Source of the DNA: a virus
IMG/VR virus record: IMGVR_UViG_3300021354_000008
Span: 1 to 63,663 of that record
DNA: 63,663 nucleotides
Reading direction: 5' to 3' (one strand)
Made by a program: the position numbers and the translations under genes. This document shows, piece by piece, positions 1-8,115 of this stretch. Each line of letters begins with the position of its first letter. Position 1 is the stretch's first letter. The notes under the pieces were generated by a model. The model was given only the letters and a program-made list of their open reading frames with translations, was not told the DNA's origin and searched no databases.

Positions 1-89
1 GTCATATAGTGTATAACATCTCCATCATATCTAATACTATAAGGAAATATAGGCATTCCTTCTTTGAATATAATTACTAATGTATGCAT
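1..89 (-). CDS. Partial leftward gene, N-terminal 29 residues only
   Basis: Reading the minus strand from the ATG at 89-87, 29 codons stay open to the window edge, starting MHTLVIIFKEGMPIFPYSIR. The leader before the ATG contains ACAATTAAC, which also precedes the next leftward gene (328-744). That shared leader is the main reason to believe the start. Too little protein is visible to assign a function. It could be the first gene of the leftward (replication/early) module that crAss-like phages usually encode opposite to the structural genes; that placement is inference. Confidence 0.45.
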   Translation of the reverse strand, partial: MHTLVIIFKEGMPIFPYSIRYDGDVIHYM

Positions 90-283
90 GTTAATTGTTA
101 TTTAATGCTATATATATGGATTATTGTATAGCGTGATTTAATGTTGTTGTCTAAATGCCTAATATGCCCCTATAACACCTACATCAACTCTTTTACTCAT
201 AGATAAATAATTGATAATCAGTGTGTTAGATGGTTTTTTAATGCCCACCCATACGTGTTGTTAACACCCACCCTGATATATGA
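90..283. other. Short non-coding gap between leftward genes
   Basis: No convincing gene is seen here. The stretch is A+T-rich and holds two similar C-rich pieces, CCCACCC near 243-249 and ACACCCACCC near 264-273. No promoter of the TAnnTTTG type was found on the minus strand. Confidence 0.4.
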
Positions 284-314
284 AAGAAAGCACCCCATTA
301 CAGAGTGCTTTCTT
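284..314 (-). terminator. Hairpin terminator of the leftward gene 328-744
   Basis: AAGAAAGCAC (284-293) pairs perfectly with GTGCTTTCTT (305-314) around an 11-base loop. On the minus strand the right arm comes first and the left arm ends in a T-rich run, so the hairpin fits an intrinsic terminator placed 14 bases after the stop codon of the 328-744 gene. Confidence 0.75.
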
Positions 315-327
315 AAATAATTGTAGA

Positions 328-744
328 CTATCCAATAGAACTATTGGTGATGTCAGCCATTAAGTCATCAGAGACAGGAGCAAGAGTTAATGGAGCATTA
401 GCAATTGCTGTGAGTACTCTTGAAGTATTGGCAGTGTTCTTAGCACGAGTGATGCTAATACCTTTTACTAATGACAATTGTCCTGCTTCATTCTCTGTAA
501 AGCGAACCTTCCACAATTGGTCTGCATCATAAAGTTTGCAGAACTCATCTTCTGTGTTAACAGCAAAGCCTTTTCCATTGTAAGAAAATACTTTGTACTT
601 CTTGCCAAACAAAGGTGATGCTGTGTTAATTACTTCTTCGCCTGCGTCATTAATCATTGTAGGCTTGTACTCACGAACTGTTGGTGTGCAAGTGATAAAG
701 TCTACGTCTTCGCCTTGGATAGTGAACTCTCTTAAATTTTCCAT
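328..744 (-). CDS. Conserved-looking hypothetical protein, 138 aa
   Basis: This leftward gene encodes a soluble 138-residue protein with no signal peptide, membrane segment or catalytic motif I can recognise. The N-terminal two thirds look like a compact beta-rich domain (VREYKP, KKYKVFSYNGKGFAVN), and the tail is rich in Ala, Asn and Thr. The ATG at 744 follows a leader with CAATTAACA, as in the partial gene at 1-89. The stop is TAG, with an in-frame TAA five codons further on. A strong hairpin terminator follows. It sits at the boundary with the rightward structural genes, so it belongs to the opposite module, which in crAss-like phages usually carries replication and early genes. Function unknown. 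Confidence 0.7.
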   Translation of the reverse strand: MENLREFTIQGEDVDFITCTPTVREYKPTMINDAGEEVINTASPLFGKKYKVFSYNGKGFAVNTEDEFCKLYDADQLWKVRFTENEAGQLSLVKGISITRAKNTANTSRVLTAIANAPLTLAPVSDDLMADITNSSIG

Positions 745-961
745 TGTTAATTGTGTTTTATGGAATTAGCCAAGTTATATTGAATGGGGGGACTACCCCA
801 ACCTTGGCAAGATGTGGAGGGGTTGCAATAGGAAGTAGGCTACTCCCCCATGGACATAATAAGAATGGGGGCTAGTAGAAAATTTTGGGTGCTAGGGGGG
901 ATGGGTTGATAAGAATGGGGGCATGCTAAAAAAATTGTGTACATAGTCAAAGCAGGGGATA

Positions 962-981
962 GTTCCATGAGGAACCTTTTT
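962..981 (+). terminator. Small hairpin followed by T run
   Basis: GTTCC (962-966) pairs with GGAAC (971-975) around ATGA, followed by CTTTTT. The shape is that of a weak intrinsic terminator or attenuator on the plus strand, upstream of the rightward operon. Confidence 0.35.
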
Positions 982-1008
982 GCATGAATTTTTCCAAGTT
1001 TTCATGCA
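981..1008. repeat. 8-bp perfect inverted repeat
   Basis: TGCATGAA (981-988) and TTCATGCA (1001-1008) are perfect inverted copies with a 12-base T-rich spacer. They may be a protein-binding site or a hairpin. Confidence 0.6.
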
Positions 1009-1014
1009 ACTGTT

Positions 1015-1044
1015 ATGTCACAGTTTTTCAAATATTTGTGACAT
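1015..1044. repeat. 8-bp perfect inverted repeat
   Basis: ATGTCACA (1015-1022) and TGTGACAT (1037-1044) are perfect inverted copies 14 bases apart. The half-sites resemble a dimeric regulator operator. Confidence 0.6.
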
Positions 1045-1104
1045 ATTTATATGGTTATTTGTTACAGACACTTCCTGATTTGTCAACCTATAGCTTTACT
1101 TTAG

Positions 1105-1133
1105 TTTACATATTGTAAAGGTATTGCTTTACA
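1105..1133. repeat. TTTACA palindrome plus extra half-site
   Basis: TTTACA-TAT-TGTAAA (1105-1119) is a perfect palindrome around three bases. A further TTTACA lies at 1128-1133. The spacing suggests a repeated binding half-site. Confidence 0.55.
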
Positions 1134-1142
1134 TAATGTGTA

Positions 1143-1188
1143 TTATAAGGGACATGCTTAACCTAGGAGTGTCCTTTATAAGGGACAT
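1143..1188. repeat. 13-bp direct repeat (33-bp period) with inverted copy between
   Basis: TTATAAGGGACAT occurs at 1143-1155 and again at 1176-1188, exactly 33 bases apart (about three helical turns). Between them, GTGTCCTTTATA (1169-1180) is an inverted copy with one mismatch. The layout looks like an operator array or replication iterons. Confidence 0.6.
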
Positions 1189-1235
1189 TATAATATGTTG
1201 CTGTACCAAGATTATAATCCCTTGTCAAAAATAAA

Positions 1236-1268
1236 TTTGGTAGGTAATTATTTTTACCTGTATCTTTG
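1236..1268 (+). promoter_or_regulatory. Bacteroidota-type promoter for the packaging operon
   Basis: TTTG (1236-1239) and TATCTTTG (1261-1268) fit the Bacteroidota -33/-7 pattern TTTG and TAnnTTTG, with a 21-base spacer. Inside the spacer AGGTAA (1242-1247) and TTACCT (1254-1259) form an inverted repeat, a natural place for a repressor. The first gene starts about 50 bases downstream. Confidence 0.55.
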
Positions 1269-1318
1269 AGGGTGGAGGGTGGGGAATAAACTCCACATCT
1301 CGTCAAACAAGCTTAGAT

Positions 1319-1564
1319 ATGATAGTCGTACAAATACTGGTGTATATATTAGTGTTACTTATAGTGGCTGTAATAGGATGGGGATTCTACTACTTCGATG
1401 AATGGGAGATAGGAATAGAGTTTATGCCTACAGACTTTAATAACTTTGAATTAGGTGTGTCCAATAGAAACTACTATAGAGATGATGACACACTCGAACA
1501 AGAACTCAGGATTGGGCTGTTGCTTTTTTGCTTTATAGCCATCTTCAGAAAATTTGAAGCATAA
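1319..1564 (+). CDS. Small membrane protein, 81 aa
   Basis: The N-terminus (residues 2-25, rich in Ile, Leu and Val) is a clear membrane segment. A second hydrophobic stretch, GLLLFCFIAIF, lies near the C-terminus. Between them is an acidic loop containing DFNNFELGV. This is the first gene after the promoter at 1236-1268. No family is recognised. A small two-span protein at the head of an operon could act on the host membrane, but nothing in the sequence shows this directly. Confidence 0.6.
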   Translation: MIVVQILVYILVLLIVAVIGWGFYYFDEWEIGIEFMPTDFNNFELGVSNRNYYRDDDTLEQELRIGLLLFCFIAIFRKFEA

Positions 1565-1644
1565 TATAGCATTAACTTTCCTCATAACTAAAATAGTTAT
1601 TTGTAGATAGAGGATATGTGTTTACCTTTGTGTGTCAACTAATT

Positions 1645-2004
1645 ATGGAAACTAAACCAATACAACCAATTGTACAGCGACTGAAGACATCAGTGAAGAG
1701 TGAGATAGCTATGGCTGAGAAGTATTACAAGCTATTGTCAGATGTCAATGAACTAAAGCTTACAAAAAGGGAAATACAGCTTACAGCCTTTACAGCTATA
1801 AAGGGTAATATATCCTATGCTAATATAAGGAAGGAGTTTTGTGAGAACTATAACAGTACACCAGCTGCTATGAACAACATCATTAGTAGATTAAAGAAGC
1901 TAGGAGTGTTTGTAAAGGATGGAACAAAGGTGAAGGTGAACCCCATCATTCTCCTAAACTTCGAGAAGAATATTGTATTACAAATAACTTTAATACATGG
2001 ATAA
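1645..2004 (+). CDS. Winged-helix-like DNA-binding protein, 119 aa
   Basis: The frame is open from a GTG at 1618, but the ATG at 1645 (METKPIQPIVQRLK) gives a normal charged start, whereas the upstream extension (VFTFVCQLI) looks like untranslated leader. Residues about 40-95 (LTKREIQLTAFTAIKG, then NSTPAAMNNIISRLKKLGV and a short beta wing) look like a winged helix: a helix, a recognition helix with IISRLKKLGV, and a strand with KVKVNP. Its last codons overlap the IHF-like gene, so the two are probably translated together. A role in phage transcription control or DNA packing is inferred; the family was not identified from a search. Confidence 0.6.
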   Translation: METKPIQPIVQRLKTSVKSEIAMAEKYYKLLSDVNELKLTKREIQLTAFTAIKGNISYANIRKEFCENYNSTPAAMNNIISRLKKLGVFVKDGTKVKVNPIILLNFEKNIVLQITLIHG

Positions 2005-2398
2005 GCCAATAAGTATGTCTGTAAAGGATTACTTAGTTAGAACCTTGGCTGTGAAGATGATGGTGTCTGAGAAGACAATTGAGACAGTGGTGAACCACCA
2101 GTTTCAGTCTGCCAATGAAGCTATGGATGTAAACAATAGTATAGAGATATCTGGGTTTGGTAAGTTCTTCTTCAACCATAAGAAAGCTGCAAAACGACTA
2201 GAATCATTAACCAATAAAAAGACAAACTTAGAATATATACTTTCAGATGATAATGCATCAAGCCAAAAGAAGCACTCATCTAAGGTGACACTAGAGAAAA
2301 CAGAAGCATTGATCAACTTGCTTAAAACTAAAATTACATATGAAGATCAACTTCTCTCAGATATACGAGGGGTGGAAGAACAACCTATTTCCAGCTGA
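1997..2398 (+). CDS. IHF/HU-family DNA-bending protein
   Basis: IHF/HU proteins are small dimers that bend DNA with two beta arms. Here residues about 1-95 show the family pattern: a helical N-terminal half (dimer part), then NSIEISGFGKFFF (the core strand motif) and a basic arm region with KKAAKRL. A roughly 40-residue C-terminal extension follows, ending before the TGA at 2398. An IHF-type subunit is one of the conserved genes of crAss-like phages next to the packaging genes. It overlaps the wHTH gene before it by 8 bases and the zinc-ribbon gene after it by 59. It probably helps in DNA packaging, virion genome organisation or transcription. Confidence 0.8.
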   Translation: MDKPISMSVKDYLVRTLAVKMMVSEKTIETVVNHQFQSANEAMDVNNSIEISGFGKFFFNHKKAAKRLESLTNKKTNLEYILSDDNASSQKKHSSKVTLEKTEALINLLKTKITYEDQLLSDIRGVEEQPISS

Positions 2399-2681
2399 TG
2401 ATATGAAAGCTCACATTAGAGCTGTCAGTGAGGAAAGACTAGCCATCTGTGACGCTTGTGAATGGTGTTCTGAAAACAAGCCAAAGAAACCTAGAAGGTT
2501 TGACAAACATTGCACACATTGTGGATGTACACTCTCAGCAAAAACGAAATGCTTATCTTGCTCATGCCCAATTGAAAAATGGGTGGCAGAGATGGAATCT
2601 AAAGAAGAAGATAATCTAATAAATGTAATATATGGAGAGGGAAGTAAAGATAGAAAAGATACCACTGAGCAGGCTAATTGA
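2340..2681 (+). CDS. Zinc-ribbon-like protein, 113 aa
   Basis: The middle of the protein has spaced cysteines: ICDACEWC, then HCTHCGCTL, then KCLSCSCP. These form at least two CxxC knuckles able to hold one or two zinc ions. The N-terminus (MKINFSQIYEGWKNNLFP) starts inside the end of the IHF-like gene in another frame, giving an unusually long 59-base overlap. The C-terminus is charged. From memory, similar cysteine-rich proteins sit at this place in other crAss-like phages, but the function is unknown. Binding of nucleic acid or of RNA polymerase is a reasonable guess. Confidence 0.65.
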   Translation: MKINFSQIYEGWKNNLFPADDMKAHIRAVSEERLAICDACEWCSENKPKKPRRFDKHCTHCGCTLSAKTKCLSCSCPIEKWVAEMESKEEDNLINVIYGEGSKDRKDTTEQAN

Positions 2682-2889
2682 TACGCTTGTTGAACTCTAT
2701 AATAAGGGGGTGGATTATATTGACATAGCTGGTGTTCCTGGTGTTGAGCAGGACAGAATGGCTATAGTGTTTACCAGAGATTATATGTCAGAAGAAGGAG
2801 TAAATAACTTTGAAGAAGGTGATGAAGAGATAGACTTAGAGATAAAACAACATAAAATAACTGATGAGGATCTAAATGAATTAATATGA
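2632..2889 (+). CDS. Hypothetical acidic protein, 85 aa
   Basis: A small acidic protein (MEREVKIEKIPLSRLIDTL, then a run of Glu and Asp near residues 60-70). No family is recognised. It overlaps the zinc-ribbon gene by 50 bases and the next gene by 4 (ATGA), so it belongs to the translationally coupled operon. The pattern YNKGVDYIDIAGVPG looks like a compact alpha/beta fold. Confidence 0.55.
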   Translation: MEREVKIEKIPLSRLIDTLVELYNKGVDYIDIAGVPGVEQDRMAIVFTRDYMSEEGVNNFEEGDEEIDLEIKQHKITDEDLNELI

Positions 2890-3170
2890 GTAAAAAGACT
2901 CCCTACATAGAAGTCATTACTATTCTGCAAGAACTACATAATAGTTTTCCAACATATAATCTTGGAAGACATCTAGCTACAGCTTTGGCAGATTATGGTG
3001 ATATCTGGGGATTAACAGATAAAGAGCTTGTATTTGCTCTAAGCAAATATAAAGCTGAAATAGAAATGGATATTCCTCATACAGATGAGTCTGAATTAGA
3101 AAAAATAATAAAAGAGGGAATGGACCTCGATAACATCCTCAAGGAGGAGGAAGAAGATGGCATCTATTAA
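2886..3170 (+). CDS. Hypothetical protein, 94 aa
   Basis: A mostly helical protein (TILQELHNSFPTYNLGRHLA, then LTDKELVFALSKYKAEIE) with a strongly acidic tail ending EEEEDGIY. No family is recognised. The ATG overlaps the previous stop. The acidic tail is encoded by the purine-rich run at 3141-3156, which also forms a Shine-Dalgarno-like AAGGAGG before the next gene. Confidence 0.6.
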   Translation: MSKKTPYIEVITILQELHNSFPTYNLGRHLATALADYGDIWGLTDKELVFALSKYKAEIEMDIPHTDESELEKIIKEGMDLDNILKEEEEDGIY

Positions 3171-3489
3171 AAAAACTACATATGTAAATACAGAGCTTGA
3201 ATGGGCTGAACAACAGCTTATTTCATGGAAAGCTTATGTAAATGCAAATCCACTACATGAGTTGAAAGACAGAATTGAGTGGAAACCTACAGCTAAAGGA
3301 GGAATGTTACCTATGGTCATAGCCTCTATAGAAGCACAAGGTAAGTTTGTACAAGAAACAATGAAAAACTACTTAGCCTTAGTGGAGGTGGTAGATAAAT
3401 TAAGGAGTGCTGAAGAAGCTAAGGTGGAGATTAGAGGTAAGGGTGAGTTATCTGGATCTGCTGAAGAGTTCCTTAAAAACAGACGATGA
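3157..3489 (+). CDS. Small protein before TerL, candidate small terminase subunit
   Basis: This 110-residue, mainly helical protein overlaps the start of the terminase large subunit by 4 bases. Phages often encode the small terminase subunit just upstream of the large one, and its size and helical content fit, but no helix-turn-helix is obvious. Visible parts are TELEWAEQQLISWKAYVN, then a coiled-coil-like stretch ALVEVVDKLRSAEEAKVE. It has a rare good Shine-Dalgarno match (AAGGAGG at 3141-3147, nine bases before ATG), although that run also encodes the end of the previous protein. The function is inferred from position only. Confidence 0.6.
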   Translation: MASIKKTTYVNTELEWAEQQLISWKAYVNANPLHELKDRIEWKPTAKGGMLPMVIASIEAQGKFVQETMKNYLALVEVVDKLRSAEEAKVEIRGKGELSGSAEEFLKNRR

Positions 3490-5525
3490 ACATACAAACT
3501 ATAGACTACAAGGAGTGGTTCATCAATCAAAAAAGGATACCTGATAGAAATAGTGAAGAGTCAAAACCTTTTCATGATTTTCATAGAGATCTTTGTTTGA
3601 ATGGTGCAATGATGGGTGGGGTTTATATTAACCCCTTTCTTTATTGGCACCTAAACATCTGGCACACAGAGGTAGACGTAATTGATAGTTATGGGAGGAT
3701 TGCACAGAAATATGCCAATCCCCTATTGAGAGATAATGAGTGGCTTGTGACGAACGAAATTGACAGAGCTCAACAAGAAAAGAGGGGCTTAGTTATTCTA
3801 GGTATTAGACGTTTTGCCAAGTCAGTTTTAGAAGCATCCTATATTGCATGGGGTGCAACCTTTGATGAGAACAGTCAGAATATTATTGCAGGCTTAAATG
3901 CCCCAGATATTAAACTGATCACTGATAAGATTGACAAAGGATTGAATTTCATTCCTGAGTATTGGAGATGGCAGAGAATTGAGGACAACTGGAAGAACCA
4001 AGTGACTCTGGGTATAAAGACTAGGTCTGGTGAACGTATCCCATTCTCTTCCATTCTAATACGTAACTTAGATGAAGGTAATAATGAAGAGGCAATTGCA
4101 GGTACAAAACCACGTAAATTAATTATAGATGAGATTGGTAAAGGTAATTTCCTTAGAGGTCTACAGGCAGCTATTCCTGGTTTCACTACACCCTTTGGCT
4201 GGGGATGTAGCCCCATTCTTACTGGGACTGGTGGGGACATGAAGAAATTCATGGATGCTAAATCCTTGATGTTTGATGTAGATAACTTTAATTTCCTTAC
4301 ATATAATAATAGTAAAGATGATAAACGCATACATGGTTTGTTCATCCCAGCTAAGTATAGAATGGAGGCAAAAGAAGATTCTACATTAGGAGCATACTTA
4401 AATGAACCTGCTGGTTCAGATGTACATAAAGTTAAAATGCTTGTTAGTAATGAAGAAAAAGCTATTCAAATAACTAATACTAATTTAGAAAGACTTAAAA
4501 AAGCTGGAGATAGAATAGCTTATTTAAAAGAAAAGATGTATTACCCAATGGAGGTAGATGATATTTTCTTAAATGAGGATACTAATATCTTTGATATTGA
4601 GGCTGCTAAGAGACAGAAGTTTAGATTATTACAACAAGAAAAAACAGGAGTTCCTGTTATATTGTTTAATGATGGTGAGAAGATAGCTCATGAGTTTACA
4701 GATAAGCTACCTATATCAAACTTCCCTTTAAAGAACTCAGATCTTAAAGAAGCACCTGTCGTAATATATGAATTCCCTATAGACAATCCTCCTTATGGAT
4801 TGTATGTAGCAGGAGTCGATCCATATAGACAAGGTAAATCAGCATACAGTTCCTCATTGGGAGCTGTATATATTTATAAGAGGATGCATGAAATTTCAGG
4901 AGAGAAATATCAGGATATGTTCGTAGCTTCGTATGTAGCTAGACCTGAAAAGAAAGAAACTTGGGAAGAACAAGCTAGACTTCTTATCAAGTATTATAAT
5001 GCTAGAGCTCTTTGTGAGAATGATGATATATCTTTTATTGAATATATGAAGAGTAAAGGAGATGCTCATTATCTAGAGAAACAACCTGAATGGCTGAAAG
5101 AGATTGTACCAAATACCACTGTAAAAAGAGATTATGGTATTCATCGTTCTGCTGCAAAGATCATTGACTATCTACATACATGTCTTAAGAAATATATGGA
5201 AGCTGCTATATTTAAAGAGAAGAATGAAGCAGGTGAAGTGATTAGAGAAGTGTTAGGTGTGAGTAAGATATTTGATCCTGTACTACTTGAAGAGATTATT
5301 CAGTACAATGATCAAGGTAACTTTGATAGAATTGTAGCTGCAGAACTAGCCATAGCACAAGCTTTGAAGATGGACCCAATTATGGGAAAGATAGGTGGGA
5401 CATCAGATGAAAGAGTGGCATCTATGTTTAAGAAGAAGAGAGGAAACATACTCTTCACTGATGCTAGGAATAATATGTTTGGACAATCAAAAAATAAATA
5501 TAAACGCAATAAATTGTTTTCATAA
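3486..5525 (+). CDS. terL: Terminase large subunit (packaging ATPase and nuclease)
   Basis: TerL pumps DNA into the prohead through the portal and cuts the concatemer. The 679-residue length is normal. The ATPase half has a Walker A-type loop GIRRFAKS (residues 106-113) and Walker B LIIDEI with D215-E216. The C-terminal RNase H-fold nuclease has GVDPY with D445, and a second acidic cluster, CENDD (E511 to D514), followed by late acidic residues. The gene overlaps the small upstream gene by ATGA and ends in TAATG, sharing its last base with the portal start. The next gene is the portal, as in other crAss-like phages. Confidence 0.92.
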   Translation: MNIQTIDYKEWFINQKRIPDRNSEESKPFHDFHRDLCLNGAMMGGVYINPFLYWHLNIWHTEVDVIDSYGRIAQKYANPLLRDNEWLVTNEIDRAQQEKRGLVILGIRRFAKSVLEASYIAWGATFDENSQNIIAGLNAPDIKLITDKIDKGLNFIPEYWRWQRIEDNWKNQVTLGIKTRSGERIPFSSILIRNLDEGNNEEAIAGTKPRKLIIDEIGKGNFLRGLQAAIPGFTTPFGWGCSPILTGTGGDMKKFMDAKSLMFDVDNFNFLTYNNSKDDKRIHGLFIPAKYRMEAKEDSTLGAYLNEPAGSDVHKVKMLVSNEEKAIQITNTNLERLKKAGDRIAYLKEKMYYPMEVDDIFLNEDTNIFDIEAAKRQKFRLLQQEKTGVPVILFNDGEKIAHEFTDKLPISNFPLKNSDLKEAPVVIYEFPIDNPPYGLYVAGVDPYRQGKSAYSSSLGAVYIYKRMHEISGEKYQDMFVASYVARPEKKETWEEQARLLIKYYNARALCENDDISFIEYMKSKGDAHYLEKQPEWLKEIVPNTTVKRDYGIHRSAAKIIDYLHTCLKKYMEAAIFKEKNEAGEVIREVLGVSKIFDPVLLEEIIQYNDQGNFDRIVAAELAIAQALKMDPIMGKIGGTSDERVASMFKKKRGNILFTDARNNMFGQSKNKYKRNKLFS

Positions 5526-8113
5526 TGGCAATTATAAGATACACGAAAGACGCAACCATAAGATATGCCTACCTGAATATCTTTCCTGATCAGTTTAAAA
5601 CTGAGAAGGAAAAGATGGATGAAAGTTGGATAAAGAATACAATGGACTACTTTGCAAATAAAGCTTATGCTGAATATGTTAAAGCTAGAGATACCTTTGT
5701 TAAGAACTATGATTTAGTAAAAGGTATATTAAGAAGAGAAGATTTTTATGTAGAACCAGAGGTTAGAAGTTTTACAGACGTGCTTACAGCAGATCTTGAA
5801 CTACCTGCCTATGTAAAACATTATTCTATAATGACCACTCCTATTAATGAGTTAGTAGGAGAAATATCTAAAAGACCTGATGCATTTCGTGTTAAGGCAT
5901 TTGATGATGATAGTAAAGCTGAAGAGCTAGAGTTTAAAACTGAGATATTAAATAATTATATCATAAGTGAGGCCAAACAAAAGATACAACAACAGGCTAT
6001 GCTTGATGGACAAGAAATTGATCCTGAAGAGCTAAACAAAATGACTATTGATCAAGTTAAAGATGAATTAGATTCTTATACATCTATTGCAGAGAAATGG
6101 GCTAACCATATTCTTACATGTCAAAAGGCTGAGTTTAATCTTAAAGAAAAAGGGGAAGATTCTTTTAGAGATCTATTAATCTCTGCTAGAGAATTCTTCC
6201 ATGTCTATGAGGATAATTCAAAGCTTGGTTTTAATATAGAGGTAGCTAATCCTAAGAATACTTGGTTCTTAACTACTCCTGATAGAAAATGGATTTCAGA
6301 TGTTACAGGTAGAGCACAAGGAGCATATGCTGCTGGTACTGTACAGGTAATGGAACTATCTGAAATTATTGAGGCAGTGCCTGATCTTACTAAAGATGAG
6401 ATTGATCACTTGCGTTCTTCATTACAAGACTATGGTCTTATTAATGTACGTGAATCTAATTTAGGTAACCCTAATGCTATTCCAGGTCAAGACTCTGTAC
6501 AATATGATACATATGATCCATTAGTTCTTCAAACTAGAATGATCATTGAATCTGAAATGAAAGAGAACAATGATGGTCTTAAGGATTTCTTAGGGCTAAC
6601 TTCTAATGTTAGTAGCTTTGGTTACAAGTATGTAGTGGTAAGATCCTATTGGATTAGTAAAAAGAAAATAGGTAAAGTAATTTACTTAGATGAGATGGGT
6701 AATGAACAATCTATGTTAGTAGATGAGAATTACAAATCTGGAAATATTCCTACACAAGAATCATTAGAATGGGGATGGATTAACCAATGGTATCAAGGTA
6801 TCAAGATTGGTCCAGATATCTATCACATTAAACCTTATAAGTTATTACCTTATTGTCCAATCATTGGTCAAACATTTGAGGTGAAGAATACAGAAGCTAG
6901 AAGCTTGGTAGATATGATGAAACCTTTCCAAGTAATATATAATGTTTGTATGAACCAATTATATAAGTTACTTGAGAAAGAAGTTGGTAAGGTGCAATTA
7001 ATGTCTATTAGACATATTCCTATTCCTAAAGATGGGGATGCACAAGATGCATTAGATATCTGGGAAATGGAAGCACGTAATAGAGGAGTTGTATTTGTTG
7101 ATGATAGTCCAGAGAACTTAAAGAGTCCATCTAGCTTCAATCAATATACTAGCTTAGACCTTACACGTACTACAGAGATCCAAGCAAGATATACTCTAGC
7201 ACAACAGATAAAGAATGAGTGTTGGGAATTAATTGGTATGTCTAAGCAAAGACTTGGATCTGTATCTGCTAGTGAATCAGCTACAGGTACTAATGCAGCT
7301 ATCACTCAATCTTATTCTCAAACAGAACCATTGTTTGTAGCACATGAATATATTATGGGGCAATTATATCAAGCTGTTATTGATGCAGCTTTATATGTAG
7401 AAAGTGCTAAACCTCAATCTACTATTTCTTACATTACTTCTGAAGGAGAATCTGCATTTGTAGCTGTAAATGGTACAGACTTAAAGTTCAGAGACTTAAA
7501 AGTATTCTTAACTAATAGACCAGAAGATAAGAAAATGTTTGATGAGATTAGAGGATTATCTCAAGCTGTTATTCAAAATGGTGGTAGCTTATATGATGTA
7601 ATTGAATTGTACAGTACTAACTCTGTACGTCAAATGAAGAAAGTATTTAAGACTCTTAAAGAAAGACAAGAGCAAATGCAAGATCAACAAATGCAATTAC
7701 AGCAACAGCAATTACAGCAACAACAACAACAAGCTCAAGCTCAAATTGAAGCTGCACAACAAGAAGTACAAGAGAAGATGGCTCATGATGATTATCAAAA
7801 TGAGTTAGATAGAATCAATAAGAAAGAAATTGCTCTTATTGCAGCTGAATCTAAGTCAGGTCCTTTATCAGATATTGATAAATCAGGAACTCCTGATGTA
7901 TTGGAAATCAATAAGTTAGCTACTGAACAAACAAAAGCTATGAGAGACTATGACAGTAAGATGTCTGAGATTGAATCTAAGAATAAACAAGCTGCTAATA
8001 AGTTAGCTATTGAAAAAGAAAAATTAAAAGTAGATAGAGAGAATCAAGCAAATGATTTAGCTATAGCTAAATTAAATGCTAAGAACAGAGCAAGTAGTAA
8101 GAAAACTAAATAA
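5525..8113 (+). CDS. Portal protein
   Basis: The portal is a dodecameric ring at one capsid vertex through which DNA enters and leaves. This 862-residue protein follows terminase directly, as expected. It is long compared with many portals but fits crAss-like ones. The body (residues about 1-700) has alternating helices and strands without recognisable catalytic motifs. From about residue 715 a Gln-rich coiled coil begins (QMQDQQMQLQQQQ, DNA 7675-7760), followed by a highly charged helical tail ending NAKNRASSKKTK. The Gln-rich tract is encoded mainly by CAA and CAG and could vary in length. The call rests on position, size and family resemblance. Confidence 0.85.
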   Translation: MAIIRYTKDATIRYAYLNIFPDQFKTEKEKMDESWIKNTMDYFANKAYAEYVKARDTFVKNYDLVKGILRREDFYVEPEVRSFTDVLTADLELPAYVKHYSIMTTPINELVGEISKRPDAFRVKAFDDDSKAEELEFKTEILNNYIISEAKQKIQQQAMLDGQEIDPEELNKMTIDQVKDELDSYTSIAEKWANHILTCQKAEFNLKEKGEDSFRDLLISAREFFHVYEDNSKLGFNIEVANPKNTWFLTTPDRKWISDVTGRAQGAYAAGTVQVMELSEIIEAVPDLTKDEIDHLRSSLQDYGLINVRESNLGNPNAIPGQDSVQYDTYDPLVLQTRMIIESEMKENNDGLKDFLGLTSNVSSFGYKYVVVRSYWISKKKIGKVIYLDEMGNEQSMLVDENYKSGNIPTQESLEWGWINQWYQGIKIGPDIYHIKPYKLLPYCPIIGQTFEVKNTEARSLVDMMKPFQVIYNVCMNQLYKLLEKEVGKVQLMSIRHIPIPKDGDAQDALDIWEMEARNRGVVFVDDSPENLKSPSSFNQYTSLDLTRTTEIQARYTLAQQIKNECWELIGMSKQRLGSVSASESATGTNAAITQSYSQTEPLFVAHEYIMGQLYQAVIDAALYVESAKPQSTISYITSEGESAFVAVNGTDLKFRDLKVFLTNRPEDKKMFDEIRGLSQAVIQNGGSLYDVIELYSTNSVRQMKKVFKTLKERQEQMQDQQMQLQQQQLQQQQQQAQAQIEAAQQEVQEKMAHDDYQNELDRINKKEIALIAAESKSGPLSDIDKSGTPDVLEINKLATEQTKAMRDYDSKMSEIESKNKQAANKLAIEKEKLKVDRENQANDLAIAKLNAKNRASSKKTK

Positions 8114-8115
8114 TT

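Larger units (their letters stand above)
745..1318. promoter_or_regulatory. Divergent intergenic control region with many repeats
   Basis: This is the only gap longer than 300 bases in the window, and it separates the leftward genes from the rightward operon. No gene is seen in it; the longest small frames are about 20 codons. The left part (784-924) has repeated G runs, including two copies of ATAAGAATGGGGGC (about 851-864 and 911-924). The middle (962-1188) has five inverted or direct repeats, listed separately. The right end (1236-1268) has a Bacteroidota-type promoter. Such a place could hold divergent promoters, operators or an origin; the sequence alone does not decide which. Confidence 0.65.

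Noticed and set aside
840-900. Small 19-codon plus-strand frame in the control region
   Set aside because: Short, with no leader, and made of the G-rich repeat; no support for translation.
1618-1644. GTG start for the winged-helix gene
   Set aside because: The extra residues are hydrophobic and unlike a normal start; the ATG at 1645 fits better.
3875-4345. Minus-strand frame inside the terminase gene
   Set aside because: It lies opposite the conserved ATPase region and has no features of its own.
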